Below the pieces are notes generated by a model, which did not search any database, had not been told where the DNA came from, and was given only the letters and a program-made list of their open reading frames with translations. Below, one piece after another: positions 19,211-29,738 of a DNA stretch of 52,500 nucleotides; position 1 is the stretch's first letter; each line of letters begins with the position of its first letter. The stretch spans positions 1 through 52,500 of the forward strand of contig CAUYUJ010022439.1 in the NCBI GenBank assembly GCA_963575745.1. Reading direction: 5' to 3'. Position numbers and translations under genes: made by a program. This DNA comes from Prorocentrum cordatum. Lineage: Eukaryota > Sar > Dinophyceae > Prorocentrales > Prorocentraceae.

Positions 19211-21713
19211 CCCCCTGTCGGCCGCTGGACCTGGGCAGCCAGCGGCCGCGCCGTCTCGCCCGCCAGTGGGCCCAGGTGCTCCCAGCCCCCTGTCCACGCA
19301 GTTTTGTGGCAGCTCGCCGTCGGGCGGTCGCCAGCGTGACCAGCTCTTCCTGTTGCGCCCGCGGGGCCTGGGCGCGGCCGGTCTCGGAGAGCCTTTCGAA
19401 GGCGCCAGGGGCGTGCTCGCGGCGTCGCTTGGGCCAGCGACGCCATCGCCGTCGTGAATTCGTTTTCTTCCCCTGGCGTCTCGCCGCCGGGCCCGTGCAC
19501 ATCGGCCCGGCGGAGCGCCTTGGAGCATGTGGCCGGGCGCTGCCGACGACTGTCCGAGCCGTCCGAGGAGCACCGGCTGCGCGAGGGGGCTCTCGGTGAG
19601 CTTCTCGCAGGATCGCCGCTGTACGAATCTGGCGGCCCCACTCGTCCTTATGCGAGGGACTCCGTCTCTTGGCCGAGCGCTGGACAGCACGCCGTGCCCC
19701 TGCAGGGCCTGCTTATCACGTCGGACACTTCGTGGCTTGAGGACTGGCACTTGAACGCGCTACGACCCGCTGCAGATGCTGTATCCTTTCTTCGGGGGGC
19801 CTGCCCTCGGGGGCCGCGCTTGCGCCCGATTTTGACTGGCTCGCCTTCTCTCTACTCCGACTTTTTGTCGCAGCTCTGGCGGCGCGATATGCTGACGTTC
19901 GTGGCCCACGACCCCTCCGTGAAGTGTTTGGGGGCCTTTTGCGTGGCCAAGAAGGACGGATCACTTCGGCGCATATTCGGCACTCGGACGGCGACCTGCT
20001 ACTTCACAGGCGCCCCGTCCTCGCGGCTCCCCACCGCCTCGGCGTTCTCAAACCTCGAGGGGGAGGGCGGCCGGTGCTTGGTTGCCGCCGGCGACGCCGC
20101 CAGCGCCGTTTACCAGATGCGGATGCCCTCTGGCCAGGAGCGCAACTTCCGGCCCCCGCCGATCGACAGCTCCTTCCTTCGAGCCGCCGGCGTCCCCGAC
20201 CTTCCTGATGGGGCGGTGCAGGGCTGCATCGCCGTCGCGCCGATGGGCTCCTCGTGGTCCATGCACCTGTGCCAGCGCGCGCTGAGGGCCGCGATCGACC
20301 GTGCCGGGGTGCCCAGCTCCTTGACCATAGAGGACGGGCGGCCGGCGGTGTCGCTCTCTCAGCCGACGGACGTCGGGAGCGCGGGGTGCGTGGACAACTA
20401 CCTGGCCGTCGGTGCGAACACCATCCGCGTCGACGCTGTGGTCGACCAGGTCTTTGAGCCGCTCCAGTGCGTCGGGATCCACGTCCGCGACGCCGAGCGC
20501 GCGTCCGGCGACTGCGCCTTCCTCGGCCTAGAGCTGCGCGCCGGGCGGCGGCTCTCCGTCAAGGGGCGGAACGTTTGGCGCTTGCGGTATGCCGCCGAGG
20601 AGGTCCTGCGCCGCACGAAGGTGTCGGGCCACCCCCTTCGGATTCTCCCGGGGCACATCACGTGGACGTCCCTCTTTCGGCGAGAAGCCCTGGCCCTCCT
20701 CAACTCGGCCTACGCCTCCGTCGAGGTGAACGACGCTGCCATCCAGGAGCTCTGGCCCGCGGTCTGCGGGCGCTGTGGCGGGTGCGGTGTCTCCTGCCGC
20801 TGCTGGCGTGCGACCTGTCGGCCCCCTGGGGCAGCCGCGTCGCGTGCTCGGGCGCCAGCGGGCTCGGGCTGGGCGTGTGCCGCCGCCGGGCGCCGCGCTC
20901 TGAGATGGCTCGGATCGGGCGCCTCGGCGGGCGGTGGCGCTACGTCGCTGGCTGCGGCGCTGGTCGAGAGCTTCGCACCCTGCGGCGCGCTGAGCCTCCT
21001 GGAGCTGGCTGCCGCCCGCCCGGTGACGCAGGCGCGATACCTCACGCTCCTCAGCGTCTTCCTGGCCTTCTGCTCGGCCTTCCGCCTGGACTGGAGCTCG
21101 ATGGCGGAGCCCGACGGGGCGACCACGGCATACTGGAACCGCGTGCTCCTCAATGCCGGGGTCCCCGGCATGGGCGCCCCGTCCTCAGCTGCGCCGGCCC
21201 GCTTCACGCCGGGCTTGGTGGGGGTCTGGGGGCTCATGCCGGGCGAGCCGAACCTGCGGGACGCGTCGATGCATTTCGACTTGGGCCCAGTCGTGCTGAC
21301 GACCTTTGCCGCGCTGATGGCGGTCGCCGTCGCCACGCAGTCGCTCTGGGCCCTTGCCGTGATGCAGGGCTGGGCGGTGTTCAGCCGGTGCGCCGACGCC
21401 CTCAAGCAGGGCCCGCACGGCCCGACCCCGTACTCCCTGAGGCACAGGGGCGCGTCGCACGACACCCTGGCGCTGCGACGCCCCCTCGAGGGCGCCCAGC
21501 GCCATGGCCAGTGGGCGGTGCCGCCGAGCAGGAAGAGGTACGCCAAGGAGACGCACCTCCTGGCCCAGCTGGCACAGGTCCTGTGCTGGGCCCTTCACCT
21601 CGAGACGGTGGTGGAGGAGCACTCCGCGCGGATCCTCGAGCACTGCTTCGACGCGGAGGCGCTCCAGACGTTGCTGGGGCCCGCGGCGGCGCGCAGGGGG
21701 CCCGCCCGGCTGA
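19194..21713 (+). pseudogene. RT - RNase H - tyrosine recombinase ORF, frameshifted
   Basis: Probably starts at one of three ATGs (19194, 19197, 19200) overlapping the gag-like stop, in frame 3. That frame ends at TGA 19455-19457, while frame 2 (open after about 19340) carries the rest, so a frameshift lies near 19340-19450. RT: AFCVAKKDGSLRRIF, motif A GDAASAVYQM (about 20090), PMGSSWSMHLCQ, box VDN (20390-20398), FLGLELRAG. RNase H is read only in frame 1 (DLSAPWGSRVACSGASG, about 20818-20862), so two compensating shifts bracket it, and the usual Asp is Gly (20851-20853). Recombinase: PYSLRHRGASHD (R at 21440-21442), HGQWA, and RYAK with nucleophile Tyr 21539-21541. The box I Arg region (R-P-G-E type) is missing in all frames, suggesting an internal deletion near 21200. 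Confidence 0.75.
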
Positions 21714-22560
21714 CCGCCGCGGCCGTGCCCTTGCTGCGCCAGCGGGCGTGCCTCCCCGGCGCGCGTGGAGCGCCACCTCCGAGGCCTGCTCGCAACTCAG
21801 CTGCGCCTCGCCACGCGGCGGCGGCACCAGGCCTTCCTGGAGCTCTTCGCCGGCTGCGGCCGCGTGTCGGCCGAACTCAGGGCCCTCGGGCGTGGCTGTG
21901 TCGCGCTGGACCTGGCCAGCGGTGCCGACGGGAACCATCTCGGCCGGCACTTCGAGCTCATGATTGCGGGGTGGCTGGAGGCCGGCATCGTCGCGGGCAT
22001 CTTCCTCGGCACTCCCTGCGCTACCTGGTCTCGTGCGAACCGTTTCCCTATTCGATCGACTGAATCTCCCATGAGCATCCCTGTCCTCGCGACCGCGCAG
22101 CAGGCGCGGCTACAGCTGTGTAGTGACACGTTCAACTTTAGTTGCCGCATCATATCGCTTTGTAAGGCTCTAGGCGTGCCCTGCTTGCTAGAGAACCCAC
22201 AGCCCTCAATCATCTGAGCCGCTCCTCGCCTGGCGCGCCTCATGTCGGATGCTTCGTGCACGTCGGCCTTTAGGCCACTTGTGCCAGTCTGGCGCCCAGT
22301 GGCGGAAAGCCGCGCGCACCGTGGGCTGGCCCGTCTCCGGCCTTGATGGTTTTGCAAAGAAGTGCTGTGGTCGTGGCAGCTTCTGCTCTAAGTCCGGTAA
22401 ATATCACGCCGCCCTCTCCGACGCCGCCCCAGGGGCGCGCCAGTGGACATCCATCGCCGCCGAGTGCCCGAACATATTCGCTATAGTTCTTGCCTCTGCG
22501 TTGCTGGCCTCCGCCGTAGCGTGCCGCGACGTCAGGATGGGTCATCTGCTAGGAATTTGA
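21714..22560 (+). pseudogene. Cytosine-methyltransferase-like ORF of the retroelement, broken
   Basis: Frame 3 is open from 21714 to TGA 22215-22217. It reads FLELFAGCGRVSAEL (about 21834), a motif I style glycine loop; FLGTPCATWS with Cys codon 22017-22019, like the PCxxxS catalytic loop; and LLENPQPSII, like the ENP/ENV motif. After the stop the frame-3 text continues plausibly for about 15 codons, then the domain goes on in frame 1 to 22560 (LCQSGAQWRKAART, then CSKSGKYH). So there is one nonsense codon (probably from Trp) and one frameshift near 22255-22275. The start relative to the recombinase ORF is unclear; it may be a separate ORF or reached by a shift. Activity is unlikely in this copy. 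Confidence 0.6.
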
Positions 22561-22630
22561 TTTGTGTTGATTGCGATCCCTGCGGGGCTTTCGGCCTCAC
22601 GGCCAGTCCGACCTACGGGGTTCGGGAGCT

Positions 22631-22784
22631 GTCTGTCATTTTCGGCATGCCGGTCTACAGGCTGCCTGCGCCTCCCGAGCCGCCGCCGCGTCTGTTGGGC
22701 AGCCTCCGCCTTTCGAGCGCTGACACAAAACGCTGTATATCCTATATGCAGGCTGGCCGCCTCCCGAGCGTCGCAGTAGCTGCT
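22631..22784 (+). repeat. Split direct repeat B1
   Basis: 154 bp, beginning GTCTGTCATTTTCGGC and ending GCAGTAGCTGCT. It recurs at 22954-23107 with six substitutions. It is followed, after one T, by A2. Confidence 0.95.
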
Positions 22785-22785
22785 T

Positions 22786-22905
22786 GGAGATTTCATATCG
22801 TTTTGCAGAGATGTAGAGCTGGAGCGGCCGCACGGTCGCCGCGAAGCGGTGTTGTGAGCACGTATTGCGTCAACATCTGTGTGCAACCGTTGCTGCTCAA
22901 GCTCT
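22786..22905 (+). repeat. Split direct repeat A2
   Basis: Second copy of A1, 118 of 120 positions identical. The B1/A2 joint (GCTGCT-T-GGAGAT) should correspond to the recombination junction of the circular intermediate. Confidence 0.95.
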
Positions 22906-22953
22906 CCCGCCCGTTGCTGTCGCTTCTCTTTCCCCGCCCTCATCTCTGGAGGT

Positions 22954-23107
22954 GTCTGTCATTTTCGGCATGCCGGTCTACAGGCTGCCTGCGCCTCCCG
23001 AGCCGCCACCGCGTCTGCTGGGCAGCCTCCGCCTTTCGAGCACTGACACAAAACACTGTATTTCCTATATGCAGGCTGGCCGCCTCCCGAGCGCCGCAGT
23101 AGCTGCT
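22954..23107 (+). repeat. Split direct repeat B2, right end of element
   Basis: Second copy of B1, 148 of 154 positions identical. Its last bases GCTGCT directly meet the AT-rich flank (AATAATATC), defining the right end. Confidence 0.95.
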
Positions 23108-23560
23108 AATAATATCACGCAAAAGAATAGGAGTACTAATGAGACTGAGCAGCATACTAGTAAGAAGAAGGCATGTGAATACTACGACGCATAACAGTTG
23201 TATGCTTTTGAAGAAGTTCAGTACTATTAGTATTACTACTAAGAACACCATGAATAGTGCTAACGATAGTAATGGTCATAACATGATGATAGTCATACTA
23301 AGGATAATATTCGGAAGCTGTGTTATGATAAGAATGTGGCGAACCATGGAACTGCTAACACCCATGATCATACTATGGACAAGAGTAAACACATTAATAA
23401 AACTACGGATACCAGGGCGACGCATTATACGAAACATACGAATAATATCATTACTGCGACTACTAAGACGAATGATAATACATCTGGTATTATAATTCTT
23501 AACGCAAGTACTATTAATACACATACTGATATTATTACTACTAATATTGTTACTCGGACG
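23108..23560. other. AT-rich degenerate island right of the element
   Basis: Same composition style as 16195-16875. No gene called. Confidence 0.6.
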
Positions 23561-24225
<665 letters not shown>

Positions 24226-24420
24226 GCTACTGGTACTAATAGGAAAGCCAATTCTAATACGAATGGTATTGTATTTCGTACTAACATATCAACCAATAGT
24301 TCTCATCCTCATACTACGATTAAGACTAATAATCATACGAATCATACTGCTAATGCGCATAAGCAAACTGATAATAACACTCTCTTGAGCATACTAAGAA
24401 CACTAAAGGTACACATATTT

Positions 24421-24875
24421 CTAAGAAGAAGAGGAGGAGGAAACGGAGGAGGAGGAGGAGGAGGAGGAGGAGGAGGAGGAGGGAGGAAAAGGAGGAGGCG
24501 GAAACGGAGGCGTAGGCGGAGGAGGAGGAGGAGGCGGAGGAGGGTGGGGGAGGTAGGAGGGAGGAGGGGGGAGGGAGGAGGGCGGAGGAGGGAGGGAGGA
24601 GGGAGGAGGAGGAGGAAGGAGGGAGGAGGGAGAAGGGAGGAGGGAAGAGGGAGGGAGGGATGAGGAGGAGGGAGGAGGGAGGCAGGGAGGGAGGGAGGGA
24701 GGGAGGGATGAGGAGGAGGAGCAGGAGGGAGGAGGAGGATGAGGAGGAGGAGGAGGAGGAGGAGGACCAGGGGCAGCTGGAGGAGGAGGAAAAGGAGGAT
24801 GAGGAGGAAGAGGAGGAAAAGGAGGAGAAGGAGGAGGAGGAGGAGGAAGAGCAGGAGGAGGGGCAGGATGACCAG
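24421..24875. repeat. (GGA)n / (GGGA)n tract
   Basis: Purine-rich on +, with GGA triplets, GGAGGG and GGGA runs. Confidence 0.9.
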
Positions 24876-25575
24876 ACTTAAGGTGAGATGTGCCAGCGAT
24901 GCCGCAAGGCATCCCCCCGTCCCATGCGTCTGCACGCTCGTTCTCTCTGACTCTGCCCCGAACGCCACCTCGAAAGACCAGGGACCCATGGGCCCGCCAC
25001 TCTAGCGGGAGCTGTATCTTGAAACCAGAGCTGCACACCATCCGTCGAGCAGTGGGAGACGTCACGCGGCGGGAGGAGCAAGTCCCGTAGATTCGCAGCT
25101 CCCCACACATTGGAGCGGGCGGTTCTTTGGGCGTCTTCGGTCTTTGGGGGCCCTCGCCAGGCCCTGGGACCGTCAATAAACAGACTCTGGTCGAGCAGAC
25201 GGCCCGGGAGAAGTGGTCCAGACCTCTGGGGCCCACACATCGAACAAATCGGAGCAGCCTGATGTCTGGGGAGGAGAGCGACAGCCCCGCTCTGAGGAGG
25301 AGCCGCTTTCCACGCGTGCAGCCGTCGCACAGCTTAAATGGACGAAGGAACAACACGCGCCCATACCCACAGGGAGGTCGGAGGGAGGAGGACTGGCTAT
25401 GGGTGTGGGTGCGGGTTGTCGGAAATCTGGGTGGGCTCGCGTTCGAGCGTGAACCCCCATCCGACAAAACGCGCACGTAGCCCCGTTCCTCCCCCTATGG
25501 GTACGGGTGTGTGTGTGTGTGTGTGTGTCGTTCGGTCGTCAAACTTGATCATGCCATACTATTATATAAGCGCCG
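24876..25575. other. No recognisable gene; contains (TG)n at 25505-25528
   Basis: Unique GC-rich sequence with no motif I recognise on either strand, ending in a short TG dinucleotide tract and a TATATAAG-like stretch near 25561. Confidence 0.4.
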
Positions 25576-25733
25576 AGCAGCACGACCCGTCCGAGCAATG
25601 CGACGGCGATCACCATGACTAAGTGCAGCCCTGGCGCCGAGCCGCAGCACAACAGTGGCATCCAGGTCCGGGGAGCGCTGGGTTGCGAGCTGCGCTGCTA
25701 TGCGAAGTACGTCGGCTGGAATGGCCCCACGTC
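25576..25733 (+). repeat. Inverted repeat left arm, coding-like
   Basis: About 160 bp that matches the reverse complement of about 26366-26536 at roughly 90-95% by eye. In one + frame it reads STTRPSNATAIT, then TKCSPGAEPQ and GALGCELRCY. The reading frame is kept in the opposite-strand copy, so this may be a duplicated exon piece. Confidence 0.75.
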
Positions 25734-26195
25734 CTGCCCAAACAGGCGTCCAGGATCACAACACGAGCGGTGAGCTGGCCAGTGCGAGAGTCGGTAAGCT
25801 GGTCGGCGCAGGAGTCGGCGAGCTGGCCGGCGCGGGAGACGGTGAGCTGGTCGGCAGGGGGTCGGTGCGCTGGCCGGTGCTGGAGTCAGTGAGCTGGTCG
25901 ACGCGGGAGTCGGCGAGCTGGTCGGCGCGGGAATCGGTGAACCGGACGGGCAGGGGATAGGTGAGGTGGTCGGCGCTGGAGTCGGCGAGCTAGTCGGCGC
26001 GGGAGTTTTTGAGGTGGTCGGTGCGGGAGCCGCCAAGCTGGTCGATGCTGGGGACAGCGGCATGGTCGGCGCCTGAATCGGTGAGCTGGTCGGCGAAGAT
26101 GTCAGCGAACTGGTCGGCGAGGGAGTGGGCGAGCTGGTCGGCGCGGGAGTCGGCGAGCTGGTCGGCGCGGGAGTCGGCGAGCTGGACGGTTTCAT
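25698..26195 (-). CDS. Possible coding minisatellite (SPTPAPTS repeat), low-confidence gene fragment
   Basis: A roughly 24-bp minisatellite at about 25770-26200. On the minus strand it encodes an 8-residue Pro/Thr/Ser repeat (SPTPAPTS) for about 14 degenerate units, like mucin-type stalk regions. It lies downstream of the minus-strand Ser/Thr and Cys-containing segment at 26366-26560. Together these could be exons of a secreted or surface protein, but no signal peptide or splice site is fixed. Confidence 0.35.
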   Translation of the reverse strand: MKPSSSPTPAPTSSPTPAPTSSPTPSPTSSLTSSPTSSPIQAPTMPLSPASTSLAAPAPTTSKTPAPTSSPTPAPTTSPIPCPSGSPIPAPTSSPTPASTSSLTPAPASAPTPCRPAHRLPRRPARRLLRRPAYRLSHWPAHRSCCDPGRLFGQDVGPFQPTYFA

Positions 26196-26365
26196 CCGGC
26201 TGGCATTCGAATTCCTGCTCGGAATTGTGGCGGTCGTCGCCGTGGAGGCTCAGCGATGTCATGGAATACCCCTTCCTGGTCGTGTTGTGGACGCCGCTGA
26301 TGGTCCTGGTCGTGGCGGTCGCAGTGGCGCCGCCGGTGGCACTGGGACGCCTGTGCGCGGCGCTG

Positions 26366-26700
26366 CGGGCCCCAGCCAGGGGCCATTCCAGCCGACGAAC
26401 TCCTCATAGCAGCGCAGCTCGCAACCCAGCGCTCCCTGGACATGGATGCCACTGTGGTTCTGCGGCTCGGCGCCAGGGCTGCACTTAGTCGTGGTGATCG
26501 CCGTCGCATTGCTCGGACGGGTCGTGCTGCTCGGCGTCGGGCCGCTGCTGCCTGTCGTGCTGCACTGAGTCGGAGCGCTGGAGCCCGTCGTGCTGCCCAG
26601 CGTCGTGATGTTGGTATCCGCGAGGCCTCGCAGACCTAATGCTGATCGCCTTCGCGCTGCTGGAACTGGCGCTGCCCACCCTCGAGCTGCCGATGCCCGA
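26366..26700 (-). CDS. Possible exon: Ser/Thr stalk plus three-Cys segment
   Basis: Minus-strand frame within 26259-26813 reads repeats of the STTGSS type, then TTKCSPGAEPQNHSGIHV, GALGCELRCYEEFVGWNGP. The Cys-containing part is the inverted twin of 25576-25733, with conserved reading frame. Function unknown. Confidence 0.3.
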
Positions 26701-27558
26701 CGTGTTGCTGAGCATCGTGCTGTTGCAGCCCGTCGTCGCACTGCACAGTGGTGTCGCGATGCTGGAATCGGTCGGGCGCCGGACTCCTCAATATTGGAGT
26801 CGCGAGTGAGCAACGCCTTCTGAGAACGTGGATGCCGCCAGACGCGTGCATTTTGGATGGGGGGCGTTAACCCAGTCGGAGGTTCTTACAGCTTGCGTGC
26901 ATGAGGATGTGAGGACAATATAGTTTGTACCACATAGCGCCAAGGTTAGTCCAGGCTCGCACTGGAGGAGCAGCGCGAGTGAGGCCGGCAGTGCGGATGT
27001 GATCCCTAGTTTTCTTCCCCCTTCTTTTCCCTGCCTGCTGTTTTCTCCCTTCGTCTCTTTAATTGGCGCATGGGGCACTCAGTGCATGCAGGTGCTGCTG
27101 CTGGTGGACCGTTGGCCGCCCGGTCCTACGAGTCGCTCCCGTAGGGGGCCGCTTCTGGCCCGCGCTGCCGCCGTCGCTGGCGGGTCTCCTTGCGGCCGTG
27201 CCGCACCCGCCCAATTAGCTTTTATAGTGCTGTATCTCTCGTGAGCGATTCTCGCCCACCAGTGCCTTCGCGTCTTGACTCGACGCTTTCACTTTACTCC
27301 GCGTTCGCACGCGGCACCAGAGGTGTTAACGAATCGTCCCCCCCTCCTGCTGCGCCTCGTTCTCTGCTTGTCCTCCTCCTCCTCCTCCTCTTCCCCTGCC
27401 TCCGCTGCAGTGCATGATCGGATCAACTGGAATGCAGTTGTCAGCTTTCTCGTCTCACGATTTGCTATACTTCACTCGCACTGTCGGTAGCTGTGCTTTC
27501 GTTCGGCCTGGGGGCCGATTGCTTCTTGTGTGAGTTTGCGTGTTGGTGCATGGGACTC
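26701..27558. other. No recognisable gene
   Basis: Unique sequence with pyrimidine-rich patches (27005-27060, 27355-27400). I see no repeats of note and no gene. Confidence 0.4.
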
Positions 27559-27559
27559 T

Positions 27560-27756
27560 TATATGAGTGCTGGTCTGTATTCACCACCCACCAAACCACC
27601 CCAACCCAACCCGAAGGCCCGAATTTGCCCTCCATTTCCAGTTGGGGGGGGTCGGGGAACGTCGAGAAAACACACCTGAAGCCCGTACCCCCCCAACCCG
27701 AAATTCGGGTCTTCGGGTTGGGTTGGGGTGGTTTGGTAGGTAGTCATATATGAGTG
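27560..27756. mobile_element. Foldback (MITE-like) element with 10-bp flanking duplication
   Basis: Inverted arms at about 27590-27626 and 27701-27737 match over 37 bp with one mismatch (ACCAAACCACCCCAACCCAA side). An inner GTTGGGGGGG / CCCCCCCAAC pair adds a second stem. The 10-bp TATATGAGTG lies at 27560-27569 and 27747-27756, as a target-site duplication would. No coding capacity. Confidence 0.65.
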
Positions 27757-28020
27757 ATTGTTCGGATCATGGGGACATTCACTCACAACGCTTTGATACA
27801 TCCATCCCTTCTCCTCTCCTTCTTCAGCGTTGACCTTGTAGGGTAATCGACAGGTGCCGCCGCAGCCGTGTTACTCAAGACAGGTTTTTTCCTTGATGTC
27901 CTCGTCCGCGATGCTCAGGTGTGACAGTGCCATGCTGCTGGCCAGAAGAGTTGCAGGCGAGATCTCGATATTGGACAGGTAGCGCCCTCCGTGCGTGGAG
28001 TCTTCGTGCCGCTGCAGCCT
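27757..28020. other. No recognisable gene
   Basis: Unique sequence leading into the tandem repeat at 28020. Confidence 0.35.
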
Positions 28021-28330
28021 CGGCGCACGTAGCAGGCGAGAGTTTCATGTTGGAAATCTTCGCGCAGCTGTCACCTCGAAGCACTTATCAGGCCAGAGCT
28101 TCATTTTGGAAGTCGTCGCGCAGCTTTCACCTCGAAGCTCGTAGCAGGCGAGAGCTTCATTTTGGAAGTCTTCGCGCAGCTGTCGCCTCGAAGCACGTAG
28201 CAGGCGAGAGTTTCCTTCTGAGAGCGACGTGCCCTCAGTCCGTGCCGCGGGTCTCTCCTGCCAGACGGCTTGGTCGCGGCGCCGCGGCGAGAGCTCTGTT
28301 TTTTTGAGCGCCGCCCGCCCTGCCCTCCAC
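28020..28330. repeat. ~61-bp tandem repeat, relative of the ~82-bp family
   Basis: Three and a bit units containing GCAGGCGAGAGCTTCATTTTGG and CTTCGCGCAGCTGTC. The GGCGAGAG...CATTTTG core is shared with the arrays at 45.8-47.9 kb. Trailing units are diverged. Confidence 0.75.
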
Positions 28331-28404
28331 CCGTGCAGCTCTTGGAGACACGTGAGGCTGCAGTGTCGCAAGCAGGCCGAGAGGTCTCGGGCGAAACGCC
28401 CGCC

Positions 28405-28620
28405 CGGCTTCTCGTTCTCCTCCTCCTCCTCCTTCCTCCGCCCTTCTCTTTCCTGCTTCTTCCTTCCTCCTTTTCTTCCTTCTCCTCCTCCTCCTTCCTT
28501 CTCCTTCCTCCGCCCTCTCTGCCCTTTTCCTTCCTCCGCCCTCCTTCCTCCTTCTCCTCCTTCCTCCCTCTCCTCCTTCCTCCTCCTCCGTCCTCCCCTT
28601 CCCCTTCGCCTGCACTCCAG
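28405..28620. repeat. CCT/CTT-rich tract
   Basis: Pyrimidine-rich on +, the reverse of most tracts in the window. Confidence 0.85.
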
Positions 28621-29184
28621 CGCGCGCCCACCAGCGCGCCCCCTTCTCTTCGCGCGCGCGCCAGGAAGCGCGAGCGTCGGATGGGGAGGAGAACGGGTTG
28701 GAGAAAGAGGAGGTGGAGCAGGCCGAAACAGGATTCTGACTCTATTTTGGCTTTCGTGGGGCTCCGGTGTTGGGGGGTGGGGATGCCCTCGCCGCTGCCG
28801 CTGGGTCCGCTTCGAGGTCCTCGTCACAGGTTCTAGGGCCGATTTTGAGGCAGACGTCGTCGCCGCTCGTCGGCGGTCGTTGGCGCCCGTCGTCTGCGTC
28901 GGCGTCATCGTCGTCTCTCGCCGCTCGTCGTTCGTTGTACCTCGTCGTGCCTCGTCGTCCGATGAGGCACGACGGGGCACGACGCGAGGCGCGACGCTCA
29001 GCCGACGGAGGCCTCTGCCTTTCTGGCGCGGGCCCACCCGTGTGCCGCAAGCAATGGCGTGCGCGCCAGGCTTCGGCTCCCCCCGCGCCCCCCGCTCCCC
29101 TGCGCGTGGCCGACCCCGCGGAGCGGGGGGGCGAGGGGTAGGGTGGTGAGGAGGTGGGCGAGGATGATAACGAGTACGTAGGGT
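28621..29184. other. Unassigned DNA
   Basis: Contains a GTC-rich patch (28855-28970) and GC-rich unique sequence. No gene recognised. Confidence 0.35.
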
Positions 29185-29520
29185 GAGGAGGAGGATGAGG
29201 AGGAGGAGGAGGACTTAGGAGGAGGAGGAGGAGGGGGAAGGTAAGGAAGGGGAGGAGGAGAAGGAGGAGGAGGAGGAGGAGGACGCAGGAGGAGGAGGAG
29301 GAGGAGGAGGAGGAGGAGGAGAAACGAGGAGGAAGCAGAGGAGAAGCAGAGGAGCAGCAGCACACGAGGAAGCAGGGGAGAAGGAGGAGGACGAGCAGGA
29401 GGAGAGGAGGAGGAGGAGGAGGAGGAGGAGGAGGAGGAGGAGGAGGAGGAGGAGGAGGCCGAGGAGGAGGAGGAGGAGGAGGAGGAGGAGGAGGAGGAGG
29501 AGGAGGAGGAGGATAGGGAT
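29185..29520. repeat. (GGA)n microsatellite
   Basis: Long GGA tract on +, partly pure (29400-29512). Confidence 0.95.
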
Positions 29521-29738
29521 AGGAAGGAACCAGAGGTGGTCTCTAGAAGGCCACTCCTGCGCGTGGCCGCCCCTCTCAGCCCGCGCCCGTGCCTGCCAGG
29601 GGCGCCTCGCGGCGCGCCTCGCCAAAGCTGGGCCCTGGCGTGCCCGAGGGAGCGTGCCAGATCGCGACGGAGGCCCCCCTCACGCGGGTGCGGCGGCCCG
29701 GGGGCAAGGAGCCGAAGCAGAAACAACGCCATACACAG

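Larger units (their letters stand above)
17225..23107 (+). mobile_element. Tyrosine-recombinase retrotransposon with split direct repeats (PAT/Ngaro-like layout), decayed
   Basis: A1 (17225-17344), ORFs, B1 (22631-22784), A2 (22786-22905), 48-bp spacer, B2 (22954-23107). A1 and A2 differ at 2 of 120 positions; B1 and B2 differ at 6 of 154. This A1-ORF-B1-A2-B2 order is the split-direct-repeat architecture known for PAT and Ngaro type elements of the DIRS order, and the internal ORF indeed carries RT then a tyrosine recombinase. I see no target-site duplication, as expected for recombinase integration. The 5.9-kb copy has several stops and frameshifts, so it is not autonomous. It also carries a methyltransferase-like ORF. 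Confidence 0.85.

Noticed and set aside
17471-19750. 759-codon minus-strand frame across the recombinase element
   Set aside because: It is antisense to the gag-like and RT ORFs, Arg/Pro/Gly-rich, and has no motif; a shadow of high GC content.
19454-22063. Taking the whole 869-codon frame as one intact protein
   Set aside because: RNase H motifs lie in another frame (20770-20960) and the last ~110 codons overlap the methyltransferase in the wrong frame, so the frame is a mosaic of real and shadow sequence.
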